Positions 35,901 to 44,261 of a stretch of DNA of 64,000 nucleotides are shown piece by piece. The stretch is from assembly GCA_900545725.1 (NCBI GenBank), contig URAI01000001.1:62001-126000 (forward strand). The letters run 5' to 3'. The DNA is from an uncultured Eubacterium sp. (GTDB lineage Bacteria > Bacillota > Clostridia > Lachnospirales > Lachnospiraceae). The notes beneath the pieces were generated by a model. That model was not told where the DNA came from and did not search any database. It saw only the letters and a program-made list of their open reading frames with translations. Position numbers and translations under genes: made by a program. How positions within the stretch are numbered: the stretch's first letter is position 1; every line of letters starts with the position of its first letter.

Positions 35901-36040
35901 CCATTCCGCAGGCATTCTAATATCTAGTACATCTCAGACCAAATGTCAGATTTGGTTCTGTGATAAGGGCTGCTTTGTGACGCCTGCGGCACAAATAGCC
36001 GTGTGATAAAATAAGCCATTGAGCTTATTTTTTACACTAT
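35901..36040 (-). repeat. Dispersed leader repeat, full copy R2
   Basis: On the minus strand: GTGTAAAAAATAAGC / GCTTATTTTATCACAC hairpin, then GGCTATTTGTG-CCGCAGGCG-TCACAAAGCAGCC (35968-36000), a CCAAATCTGACATTTGG hairpin, and GCCTGCGG (35906-35913) directly before the ribosome site of the SDR gene. Loop CCGCAGGC is perfectly complementary to GCCTGCGG. Confidence 0.75.
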
Positions 36041-36139
36041 CATCATTTTTCCGGCAAATTTATTTTTAATATACGACAAATATCCACACCTGCGGTTTTT
36101 CTTTGTAATTGCTGCTTATCTGCCTCATAGACAAACGGC

Positions 36140-36177
36140 TGTATGGGAAATTATCATTTTAAATAATTTCCCATACA
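36140..36177. terminator. Stem-loop after the ThDP-enzyme gene
   Basis: Perfect 14-bp stem TGTATGGGAAATTA with a 10-base loop, 25 bp past the stop codon. No T-run on the minus strand, so partial termination or RNA stabilisation. Confidence 0.5.
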
Positions 36178-36201
36178 ACTATTATACTTCTCTTTGATAT
36201 A

Positions 36202-38061
36202 TTATGATATCGGATCGATTATCATATTCTTCCTGAATTCATCCCTGTCAAGAAATGGAGCAAGATCCTCAAGTGGAGGTGATACAAGCGTTCCATCCTC
36301 TAATCTCTTTGTTGATGACTTCGGCTCAAAATTCTGTTCTGTGGATACAAATATCTCACATATAACAGGGCCTTTCATGCCAAGTGCTTTATCAATTGTC
36401 TCATCCAGCTTATCATTGCCATCACAGCTAAGATACGGATATCCATATGCAGGTGCGAGCTTTGACATATCAGGGAAACTCAAATCTCCGCTTTGTGGTC
36501 CAATGCCTACAAAATTCTTATTAAACAGATTAGTCTGTGTCTGTCTTATTGAATGATATCCCTGATTATTAATTAAGAATATCTTAATTGGCATCTTATG
36601 ATGAATAACTGTCTGAAGTTCCTGAATATTCATCTGAATACTTCCATCACCGGTTACAAGGATTATATCCTTTACCGAATCATCTGTAAGGCTTCTTCCA
36701 TATAATGCTTTATCGCCATGCTCTGCAACTGCTGCACCTATAGCTGCCGGAAGGTCATAGCCCATTGAAGCTATCGCAGAATTAATGATAAATCTCTGAT
36801 CCTTCTTAATAACGTATGCATGGCTTCCCACAACACATGCAGAACCGTTACCGACAACTGTTACCTGTCCTTCGCTTAGACGGCTGCTTAATTCTTTAAT
36901 AAATGCATATACATTGGCATGGTTCTTATCTTCATAATGCTTAGGAAGCACTACAGGATAATTCTTCTTCCACTGCTGGCATCTTTCAATCCAGTCATTG
37001 CCTGTAAATACCTTTTCACCGGTCTTTTCAAGACGTGCTGCCATTTTTTCAAGAAGTTCCTTAGCATCTGCCCATACAGGCATATCTACGTGAAGTGTAG
37101 GCTTTTTCATCTCATCTTCACATACATCATTCATTATAACATAAGCCTCTCTTGCCCATGTCTTCCAGTTATAGCCGACCTGCCTTATGCTAAGTCTGTT
37201 ACCAATGGCAAATACAAGGTCAGAATTCTGTACAGCAAAATTACCAGCCCTGTCACCCATAATTCCGCCTCTTCCTACATAGAGCGGATGTTCATCATAT
37301 ATCTCATCTATACTGTCCCAGCCTGTAGCAACAGGAATATTAAGAAGTTCAACAACCTTCTTGAAGCTCTCATAACCGCCTGATATACGGATACCATTTC
37401 CTGCATATAACACAGGACGTTTGGCATTTTTAATCTTATCTATAATCGCATCCACCTGTTCATCTGTCACATGTGGTGCAAGCTGTGCTTCATATTCAGC
37501 AGGGTCGAAGCCCTCTAGTTCATCTGTATCTACATAAAAGCCCTGAAAATTCACAGGTATATCTATCCAGCATGGTCCCGGTCTTCCTGTTGTAGCAATA
37601 TATAACGCCTTCTCCATGCAATATCTTATCTGCTTAGGGTCTGTTACCATCTGTGCATACTTTGTCATAGCGGCAGCCGACTTAGTAATATCAAATTCCT
37701 GATCACCCATAGCTCTTATATTAAGTCCTGTACTTCTCGCAGTTGTATCATAACGCACCTGACCCGATATAATAAGCATAGGAATAGAATCCAGATATCC
37801 GCCAACAACACCTGTCATCGCATTAGTTCCACCAGGTCCTGTTGTTACACACAATGCTGCAATCTTATTGTGTATTCTTGCATAGCTTTCTGCTGCAATT
37901 GCACAAGCCTGTTCATGGTGGTTATATACACATGTAAGGCCTTTCTGATGTCCCAGACTGTCATTAAGATGCATTGCACCTCCACCGGTTACAGTGAAAG
38001 CATGTGTTATTCCATTATCCACAAGAAATTGTGATACATAATCAGATACTTTAATTTTCAT
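36202..38061 (-). CDS. ThDP-dependent enzyme, acetolactate-synthase-like (YerE-type candidate)
   Basis: 619 residues with the three ThDP-enzyme domains. Catalytic Glu in NHHEQACAIAAESYAR (N-terminal domain), GPGGTNAMTGVVGGYLDSIP, central domain with VLYAGNGIR, and the C-terminal ThDP/Mg site GDGSIQMNIQEL ... INNQGYHSIRQTQ. In branched-chain amino acid operons such enzymes are acetolactate synthases. Here the neighbours are CDP-dideoxysugar genes, as for Yersinia YerE, which adds an acetyl unit from pyruvate to C4 of a CDP-3,6-dideoxy-4-ketohexose. No ilvN/ilvC is nearby. Start placed at the ATG with GGAGATTACT; the frame extends 22 codons upstream into a terminator-like hairpin. Confidence 0.8.
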   Translation of the reverse strand: MKIKVSDYVSQFLVDNGITHAFTVTGGGAMHLNDSLGHQKGLTCVYNHHEQACAIAAESYARIHNKIAALCVTTGPGGTNAMTGVVGGYLDSIPMLIISGQVRYDTTARSTGLNIRAMGDQEFDITKSAAAMTKYAQMVTDPKQIRYCMEKALYIATTGRPGPCWIDIPVNFQGFYVDTDELEGFDPAEYEAQLAPHVTDEQVDAIIDKIKNAKRPVLYAGNGIRISGGYESFKKVVELLNIPVATGWDSIDEIYDEHPLYVGRGGIMGDRAGNFAVQNSDLVFAIGNRLSIRQVGYNWKTWAREAYVIMNDVCEDEMKKPTLHVDMPVWADAKELLEKMAARLEKTGEKVFTGNDWIERCQQWKKNYPVVLPKHYEDKNHANVYAFIKELSSRLSEGQVTVVGNGSACVVGSHAYVIKKDQRFIINSAIASMGYDLPAAIGAAVAEHGDKALYGRSLTDDSVKDIILVTGDGSIQMNIQELQTVIHHKMPIKIFLINNQGYHSIRQTQTNLFNKNFVGIGPQSGDLSFPDMSKLAPAYGYPYLSCDGNDKLDETIDKALGMKGPVICEIFVSTEQNFEPKSSTKRLEDGTLVSPPLEDLAPFLDRDEFRKNMIIDPIS

Positions 38062-38094
38062 AGTAATCTCCATTCCTATAATTATAAAAAAGCA

Positions 38095-38182
38095 GAGGTT
38101 GTTTATTAATTCTTGGTGTATTGCCATAGATGCCTGTTATACAAGTCTCTAGCCGTTACAGCCGGAATTAATCGACAACCTC
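38095..38182 (-). terminator. Terminator or attenuator in the leader of the ThDP-enzyme gene
   Basis: Minus strand GAGGTTGTCGATTAATTC and GAATTAATAAACAACCTC pair, then TGC and TTTTTT follow, about 30 bases before the ribosome site. The 50-base loop has CTGT/ACAG complementarity. Placed between GtrA-like and ThDP genes that otherwise look co-transcribed. Confidence 0.6.
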
Positions 38183-38228
38183 CGCCATCTGCAATATACA
38201 CCCGGTTTTTAACAAATATTAACTAATA

Positions 38229-38759
38229 TTATTTAGTTTTCTGTCTGTATGCCCAGAATTTGTTAATTATAAAATTAAGTGGTATCGATACTATCATATT
38301 GAGAAACCAGCCCATATTGCTTGAAAATGTTGCCTTATCTCCAAGAAAACCAATATGTATTCTGGCAAAAAATGCAATGATTGGCTCACAATACTGTGCA
38401 ATATCTATTACATTTACCCACAAGAATAATAATATATTACTTAAAAATAATCCTGTAAATGCATATGCTGTATATGTCTTTAGTAAGGTCTTCCACCATA
38501 CTCTGTGTTCGGCATTCTGATCTTCCTTGAATACAAATACATTCTGTAACATAAATGCCCAGAATACACTTATAACCCAGCTTACAATACTTGCAAGCAG
38601 CCATATTCCCGGAAAAAATACCTGATTAAAAAGAAAGTATATAAGACCTGATACAATTGTATTCGATACACCTACAAGTCCAAACTTAATAAACTGTATA
38701 AATATACTCTTAAAGCTTTCTTTTTGCTTTTCTTCTTTTACCTGTTGATTATTGTCCAC
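38229..38759 (-). CDS. GtrA-family membrane protein
   Basis: 176 residues, four membrane helices, with the family start IKFGLVGVSNTIVSGLIYFL and the end NFIINKFWAYR. GtrA-like proteins are thought to flip polyprenyl-phosphate-linked sugars to the outer leaflet for GT-C transferases. The start codon is GTG with GAGGATAAT; a nearby ATG one base off would stop after a few codons. It follows rfbH by 27 bp, so it is in the same operon. Confidence 0.88.
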   Translation of the reverse strand: MDNNQQVKEEKQKESFKSIFIQFIKFGLVGVSNTIVSGLIYFLFNQVFFPGIWLLASIVSWVISVFWAFMLQNVFVFKEDQNAEHRVWWKTLLKTYTAYAFTGLFLSNILLFLWVNVIDIAQYCEPIIAFFARIHIGFLGDKATFSSNMGWFLNMIVSIPLNFIINKFWAYRQKTK

Positions 38760-38786
38760 ATTATCCTCATTTCTGATGCTTTAAAA

Positions 38787-40124
38787 TTACTGATTCACAG
38801 CCTCAATAATTGTCTTAGCCATGTAATCAATCATCTCATCTGTCATTCCAGGATATACTCCTACCCAGAATGTATCATTCATGATTCTGTCTGTATTATC
38901 AAGTCCGCCTACTACTCTGTAGCCTTCGCCTGTAGCTCTCATCTCATCAAAGCATGGATGCTTGATCAAATTACCGGCAAAGAGGTTTCTTGTCTGTACT
39001 CCATGTCCTTCCACATATTCAACTACCTTGTTTCTGTCAAGACCTTCCTTAACTGTTATAAGGAATCCAAACCAGCTTGGACGTGAGTTTTCACATGGTA
39101 CCGGTAATATTATCTTATCTTCAACTGCTTCAAGCGCTTTTCTTAATCTGTCAAAGTTATGTCTTCTTCTTTCAACAAATGAAGGGAACTTCTCTAACTG
39201 CGCTACACCTACGGCTGCCTGCATATCTGTTGCCTTTAGGTTATAGCCGAAATGTGAATATACATACTTGTGGTCATATCCTAATGGAAGCTCACCATAC
39301 TGCTTGTCAAATCTGTGTCCGCACAGGTTATCCTTTCCTGATGGACATATACAGTCACGTCCCCAGTCCCTGAATGAACGGATGCACTTGTTAAGAAGTG
39401 GATTGTCAGTATATACGGCACCACCTTCACCCATTGTCATATGATGTGGTGGGTAGAAGCTTGATGTTCCTATATCACCAACTGTTCCTGTAAACTTCTC
39501 TTCTCCGTGGAATGTATACTTAGAACCGAGTGCATCACAGTTATCCTCTACTAACCAGAGATTGTGCTTATCACAGAATTCCTTAACTGCTGTAAGGTCA
39601 AACGGATTGCCGAGTGTATGGGCTATCATTACTGCCTTAGTCTTATCTGATAATGCAGCCTCAAGCTTTGTAACATCAATATTATACTGTGGAATTGTAA
39701 CATCTACAAATACCGGTACCGCGCCGTACTGTATTGCAGGTGTAACCGTTGTTGGAAATCCTGCTGCAACAGTTATAACCTCATCGCCTCTTTTTATTCT
39801 TCTGTCACCAAGAAGCGGTGATGTAAGTGCCATAAATGCATTTAAGTTGGCTGATGAACCTGAATTGACTACAGATACATACTTAACATTAAGATATTCG
39901 CCGAACTTCTTTTCAAATTCATCTGTATAATGGCCTGCCGTAAGCCAGAACTCAAGTGCCGAATTAACGAGATTCTTCATCTCAGCACTGTCATATACAC
40001 GGCTTGCATATGAGATTCTGTCACCCTCCTTATACTTCTTCTGATTATGATACTTCTTACAGTACTCATCTACTATGCCAAGTATCTCTTCTCTTGCTTC
40101 TAATTCATTCTTATTATCAAACAT
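38787..40124 (-). CDS. rfbH: CDP-6-deoxy-D-xylo-4-hexulose-3-dehydrase (E1-type, RfbH)
   Basis: PMP- and [2Fe-2S]-dependent enzyme removing the C3 hydroxyl of CDP-4-keto-6-deoxyglucose. 445 residues. The aminotransferase fold shows NSGSSANLNAF, and His227/228 in SSFYPPHHMTMGEGG where aminotransferases have the PLP-binding Lys. The iron-sulfur cysteines are present: Cys196 in EDNCDALGS and the C-x-C-x7-C run at 258, 260 and 268. So this is a true E1 dehydrase, not a sugar aminotransferase. The usual partner reductase (E3, DdhD/AscD) is not in the window. Confidence 0.93.
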   Translation of the reverse strand: MFDNKNELEAREEILGIVDEYCKKYHNQKKYKEGDRISYASRVYDSAEMKNLVNSALEFWLTAGHYTDEFEKKFGEYLNVKYVSVVNSGSSANLNAFMALTSPLLGDRRIKRGDEVITVAAGFPTTVTPAIQYGAVPVFVDVTIPQYNIDVTKLEAALSDKTKAVMIAHTLGNPFDLTAVKEFCDKHNLWLVEDNCDALGSKYTFHGEEKFTGTVGDIGTSSFYPPHHMTMGEGGAVYTDNPLLNKCIRSFRDWGRDCICPSGKDNLCGHRFDKQYGELPLGYDHKYVYSHFGYNLKATDMQAAVGVAQLEKFPSFVERRRHNFDRLRKALEAVEDKIILPVPCENSRPSWFGFLITVKEGLDRNKVVEYVEGHGVQTRNLFAGNLIKHPCFDEMRATGEGYRVVGGLDNTDRIMNDTFWVGVYPGMTDEMIDYMAKTIIEAVNQ

Positions 40125-40267
40125 GCGTGATAATCCTTTCTTTCACATAAATATATTTTATAGATTAATTAATATAAACTTATTATTGTACTGCTGACAA
40201 ATGATTTTTAAGGAAATATCTCTTTATCAATGTCTTAAAAATGTCAGTCCGGATATTCTATAAAAAC

Positions 40268-40333
40268 AACATTGCATAAATACAAATATTGTATAAAGGC
40301 AAATATTATATAAAGACAAATATACGGCAAAGA
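40268..40333. repeat. Short tandem repeat upstream of rfbH
   Basis: Three 17-bp units starting CAAATATT (40283, 40300, 40317), with a fourth degenerate unit before them, in the 240-bp gap between rfbG and rfbH. No other feature seen in this gap. Confidence 0.6.
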
Positions 40334-40365
40334 CATATATTCTATGGTATACACATTAATACCGG

Positions 40366-41415
40366 CTATGCCTCAAAAAATTCTGCAATCTCATCATCCA
40401 TAGTCTTTACTACATCTCCACCAGCTGCATAGACCTTTGCCCATTCAACCGACTTACCTATTGCCATATCAAAGTTCCAGCGTGGCTTCCAGTTAAATAC
40501 AGTCTTTAACTTAGAGCAGTCTAACTTAAGGAAATTAGCCTCGTGAGGACCTCCATCATACTTATTAATCCACTTAAGACCCTCTCCCCACTTATTACAG
40601 AAGGTATCCACAAGATCTCCTGTTGTAATACAGTCACTCTCATCAGGTCCCACATTATAAAAGCCCGCGTAACTCTTATCCCCATACTGCTTCATTGCTA
40701 TTAAAAGATATGCCGCAAGCGGCTCTAATACATGCTGGTATGGTCTTGTCGAATGTGGATTACGGACAATTATATCCTCTTTCTTAATCGCTGCCCTTAC
40801 ACAGTCAGGTACAATTCTGTCATTGGCAAAATCACCACCGCCTATAACATTGCCGGCTCTTGCTGTAGATACCGCAACTTCCATATCATTAAAAAATGAA
40901 TTGATATAGCTGTGTGTTACAAGCTCTGAACAGGACTTGCTGTTAGAATATGGGTCATAACCATCGAGTGGTTCATTCTCCCTGTAGCCCCATTCCCATT
41001 CATTATTCTTATATACCTTATCAGTTGTTACATTAAGAAATGACTTTACACATGGGTTAAGCCTTACACATTCGCATATATTAACTGTTCCCATTACATT
41101 AGTCTCATATGTGTATACCGGGTCTTTATACGAATCCCTTACTATAGGCTGGGCTGCAAGGTGAAATACAACCTCAGGCTGTGCCTTTTTAAATACTTCT
41201 TTAAGATGTGCAAGGTCTCTTATATCCCCTATTACAGAATCCATCTTATCCTCAACATCTGCCATGCCAAAAAGATTAGGCTCTGTAGGCGGTGTCAGTG
41301 AATATCCTGTCACCCTGGCTCCTGCATTAACAAGAATTCTTGTAAGCCATGTTCCCTTAAAACCTGTATGTCCTGTTATAAGAACGCTCTTACCCTTATA
41401 AAAACTCAAGTCCAT
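40366..41415 (-). CDS. rfbG: CDP-glucose 4,6-dehydratase
   Basis: Converts CDP-glucose to CDP-4-keto-6-deoxyglucose using bound NAD+. Extended SDR, 349 residues: VLITGHTGFKGTWL nucleotide loop, catalytic TTDKVYKN, then YDPYSNSKSCSELV (YxxxK) and RAGNVIGGGDFANDRIVPDC. The GHTGFKG form and NEWEWGYRE are specific to RfbG rather than dTDP-glucose dehydratases. Sits between rfbF and rfbH, as in O-antigen dideoxyhexose clusters. AGAGAGATAATT upstream of the start. Confidence 0.95.
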   Translation of the reverse strand: MDLSFYKGKSVLITGHTGFKGTWLTRILVNAGARVTGYSLTPPTEPNLFGMADVEDKMDSVIGDIRDLAHLKEVFKKAQPEVVFHLAAQPIVRDSYKDPVYTYETNVMGTVNICECVRLNPCVKSFLNVTTDKVYKNNEWEWGYRENEPLDGYDPYSNSKSCSELVTHSYINSFFNDMEVAVSTARAGNVIGGGDFANDRIVPDCVRAAIKKEDIIVRNPHSTRPYQHVLEPLAAYLLIAMKQYGDKSYAGFYNVGPDESDCITTGDLVDTFCNKWGEGLKWINKYDGGPHEANFLKLDCSKLKTVFNWKPRWNFDMAIGKSVEWAKVYAAGGDVVKTMDDEIAEFFEA

Positions 41416-41532
41416 AATTATCTCTCTTTCTTAATTCCATATTCTATAATTATGCCATGAGGATTAACAAATATTTTAACCCTCATATCTGATTATTATG
41501 TTATATAGTCCGATGCTTTATTTAATATCAGA

Positions 41533-42309
41533 TTATTCCCATGACTTCCATGGCGCCTTGCCGGTCTGCCATAACTCTTCGAGCTTTTCCATCTCTCTTT
41601 TAGTATCCATGCACTGCCAGTAGCCGTTATGCTTATATGCCTTAAGTTCTCCTAACTTTGCACATGTCTCAAGTGGTTCTTTCTCAAATACTGTTGAATC
41701 TCCATCTATAAAGTCAAATATCTTTGGCTCTAATACCATATATCCCGCATTAATTCTGCTTCCGTCAGAATCATTCTTCTCTCTGAATGAACGTATTGTA
41801 TCATTATCGTCAATATCAAGTACACCGAATCTCTGGCCTACACTTACAGATGTCATTGTTGCTATCTTTCCATGCTTTTTATGAAATTCCACAAGGTCAT
41901 TAATATTAACATCGCACACGCCATCTCCATATGTAAGCATGAATGTCTCATCTCCTACATACTTCTGTATTCTCTTTACACGTCCGCCTGTCATTGTATT
42001 AAGTCCTGTATCTACAAGTGTTACCTTCCATGGCTCTGAGAAATTATTGTGTACTGTCATCTTACCTCCATTTGCAAAGTCAAATGTAACATCAGAATTA
42101 TGAAGTGCATAATCTGCAAACCATTCCTTTATCACATACTGCTTATATCCGCAGCAGATAATAAAATCATTATATCCATAGTTAGAATATTCCTTCATAA
42201 TATGCCATAAAATCGGCTTTCCACCTATCTCTATCATTGGCTTTGGTTTTAAATGACTCTCTTCACTTATTCTCGTTCCAAATCCACCTGCAAGTAATAC
42301 TACCTTCAT
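41533..42309 (-). CDS. rfbF: Glucose-1-phosphate cytidylyltransferase
   Basis: Makes CDP-glucose from CTP and glucose-1-P, first step of CDP-dideoxyhexose synthesis. 258 residues. Nucleotidyltransferase signature LAGGFGTRISEESHLKPKP, metal-binding LTYGDGVCDVN, MTSVSVGQRFGVL and the C-terminal HNGYWQCMDTKREME are diagnostic. GAGGATTAAAG provides the ribosome site. First of the rfbF-rfbG-rfbH set. Confidence 0.95.
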   Translation of the reverse strand: MKVVLLAGGFGTRISEESHLKPKPMIEIGGKPILWHIMKEYSNYGYNDFIICCGYKQYVIKEWFADYALHNSDVTFDFANGGKMTVHNNFSEPWKVTLVDTGLNTMTGGRVKRIQKYVGDETFMLTYGDGVCDVNINDLVEFHKKHGKIATMTSVSVGQRFGVLDIDDNDTIRSFREKNDSDGSRINAGYMVLEPKIFDFIDGDSTVFEKEPLETCAKLGELKAYKHNGYWQCMDTKREMEKLEELWQTGKAPWKSWE

Positions 42310-42518
42310 CTTTAATCCTCATTTCTGTGCAATATACTGCACCTTTTGCTCTGTCGCAATCAATGCTTATACATACATCTGCATACTGTCTGTTAAATAT
42401 AACATGTATATCTGAATAAATATATCATAAATATACTTTTTTTGCAATAACCGCCAAAAGCAATTAATATATGTATGAACCGCCAAAAACAATTAATATA
42501 TGCAGTCAATACGCATAA

Positions 42519-44261
42519 TTAATGTAATGCAGTTCCATTTTTCTCATCAACAACAGTATCTGCCTGTGTCGGTGCTGACGTTGCCTGCGTCGGTGCATCT
42601 GTTGGTGCTGCTGTCGCCTGCGTATTACCTTCCGTTGCCTGCGTATTGCCTTCCGTTGCCTGCGTCGGTGCTGCTGTTGCCTGCGTTGGTGCTGCTGTCG
42701 CCTGCGTTGGTGCCTCTGTCGCCTGCGTATTGCTTTCGGTTGCCTGGGTATCAGAATCATTATCTGCCTGATTATTCTGCTGCTGCGATGTCCTTGTTGT
42801 GTTATTATTCTGTGCCTCTGTCTTAGCCTCAGTTGTCTTTTCTACCTGTTTAGCTGTCGTAGTCTGTTCTGTCTGTTTAGCCGCAGTTGTCTTCTGTGTT
42901 GACTTTTCTGTAGCCTTAGCTGTTGTCGATTCCTGTGTTGTGCTCTCCTGCTTCTTAGTTGATGTCTTAGTTTCTGCGGCAGTTACAGAATTACTTGTTG
43001 AACTAGATTTATTAAACACTCCGCTTGTTAAAAGTATCACAATAAATACAACCACCGCAACTGATGGCACAACAATACTTAATATTTTAAGAATCTTATT
43101 GGTCTTTCCACTATTGACCAAGGAATCATCGTCTGCCATTCTGTCTCTTTTTACTGTCTTATTATCAGCTTCATCTTCATCATCTTCATCATCTTCATCT
43201 TCCGACAAATCCTCAAAGCCAAATAATCCTGCAAGTCCCTTTTTCTTGTCAGACTTATCATAATCAGCATCAGCTTCATCCTCATCAATATAATCAGCTT
43301 CTATATCCTTTGTCTTTGCTTTCTTTTCTGATTTAGGCGTATCATTTTTTAATTTATCCTCATTTAATTCAATCTCTGTATCATCTTTGCCGGTCTTATT
43401 TTCACTATTCTTTATTATATTATTAATATGCTCTTTATTAATATTGACAAGAGTAGCGCCTAATGTATCATTGTTATTGTAATCAGGCTCTGACTTGATA
43501 GCATTAACTGCCGATACAATATCTTTATATCCTTCATTTTCCGTATTAACTTCATCTACGGTATCATTTACTATAGCTGCTACTGCTGCCTTTATTGCAG
43601 CGATATCATCATTATCATCTTCACTGGCATATGACTTGACATTTTCTTTAATATCAGTGTCATTTTCTGATATAAGTTCAACCTCTTCATCTGTATTACC
43701 AAGTACTATTGCCTTGATTGCGGCAAGCTCACTTGTTATATATATCTTATCAACTTCAAGCAGTTCCTGTATCTCATCTATTGTAAAGCCCTCATAACAA
43801 AACATCTCAAAAAGAATTATCTGCCCCTTGCTAAGCTTTGAAAAAAATTCTTTGCCAAACATATATCTCTTTGGATTTGCAAGCGCATCATTATAATCTC
43901 TTACTTTTAATCTTAATTCATCATCATCATCAATATGTGAATATTGATAATCAATATTGCCTGACCTATATGTAATTATCTGTCCATTTTCCCTGCATAG
44001 CAGCTCATATAAAGTAACAGTAGTAAATCCTGCTATCCAAAGATGGATATCATCGTTGGTATCAATCTCATCAATCTGCTGAAGCATCCTTACAAACAAC
44101 TTTTTAACCTTTTTTCTGCTTTCCTCCGCACTCTGACATACCGGACGGACAAGATTATTTATCTCGTCAAATAAAAGCTCACATATTTCTTCGTAATTGC
44201 CGCCTTTTCCTGACTGTTCCCTTCGTATCAGCCTGATAAGTCTTTCTTCTTTATTAGCCAT
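42519..44261 (-). CDS. Membrane-tethered sigma-factor-like protein with Thr-rich outer stalk
   Basis: 580 residues. About 1-195 resembles a degenerate sigma-70/ECF fold: a helical region-2-like block, then LSKGQIILFEMFCYEGFTID followed by EIQELLEVDK, a region-4-like helix-turn-helix. About 200-385 is acidic and low-complexity. One membrane helix (~393-413, IVVPSVAVVVFIVILLTSG) follows, then ~165 Thr/Gln/Ala-rich residues with repeats of TQATAAP or TQATEGN. No protease-like or anti-sigma domain. A shorter paralogue lies at 46842-47648. Its start codon overlaps the stop of the glycosyltransferase gene before it (TGATG). Could be a regulator or an inactive structural relative; function unknown. 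Confidence 0.7.
   Translation of the reverse strand: MANKEERLIRLIRREQSGKGGNYEEICELLFDEINNLVRPVCQSAEESRKKVKKLFVRMLQQIDEIDTNDDIHLWIAGFTTVTLYELLCRENGQIITYRSGNIDYQYSHIDDDDELRLKVRDYNDALANPKRYMFGKEFFSKLSKGQIILFEMFCYEGFTIDEIQELLEVDKIYITSELAAIKAIVLGNTDEEVELISENDTDIKENVKSYASEDDNDDIAAIKAAVAAIVNDTVDEVNTENEGYKDIVSAVNAIKSEPDYNNNDTLGATLVNINKEHINNIIKNSENKTGKDDTEIELNEDKLKNDTPKSEKKAKTKDIEADYIDEDEADADYDKSDKKKGLAGLFGFEDLSEDEDDEDDEDEADNKTVKRDRMADDDSLVNSGKTNKILKILSIVVPSVAVVVFIVILLTSGVFNKSSSTSNSVTAAETKTSTKKQESTTQESTTAKATEKSTQKTTAAKQTEQTTTAKQVEKTTEAKTEAQNNNTTRTSQQQNNQADNDSDTQATESNTQATEAPTQATAAPTQATAAPTQATEGNTQATEGNTQATAAPTDAPTQATSAPTQADTVVDEKNGTALH

Noticed and set aside
36202..38061. ThDP enzyme as biosynthetic acetolactate synthase (ilvB)
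   Set aside because: No ilvN, ilvC or ilvD nearby and it lies among CDP-dideoxysugar genes; not excluded, but less likely.
38787..40124. RfbH as a DegT/ArnB-type sugar aminotransferase
   Set aside because: The PLP lysine is replaced by His and the [2Fe-2S] cysteines are present, which is specific to the E1 dehydrase.
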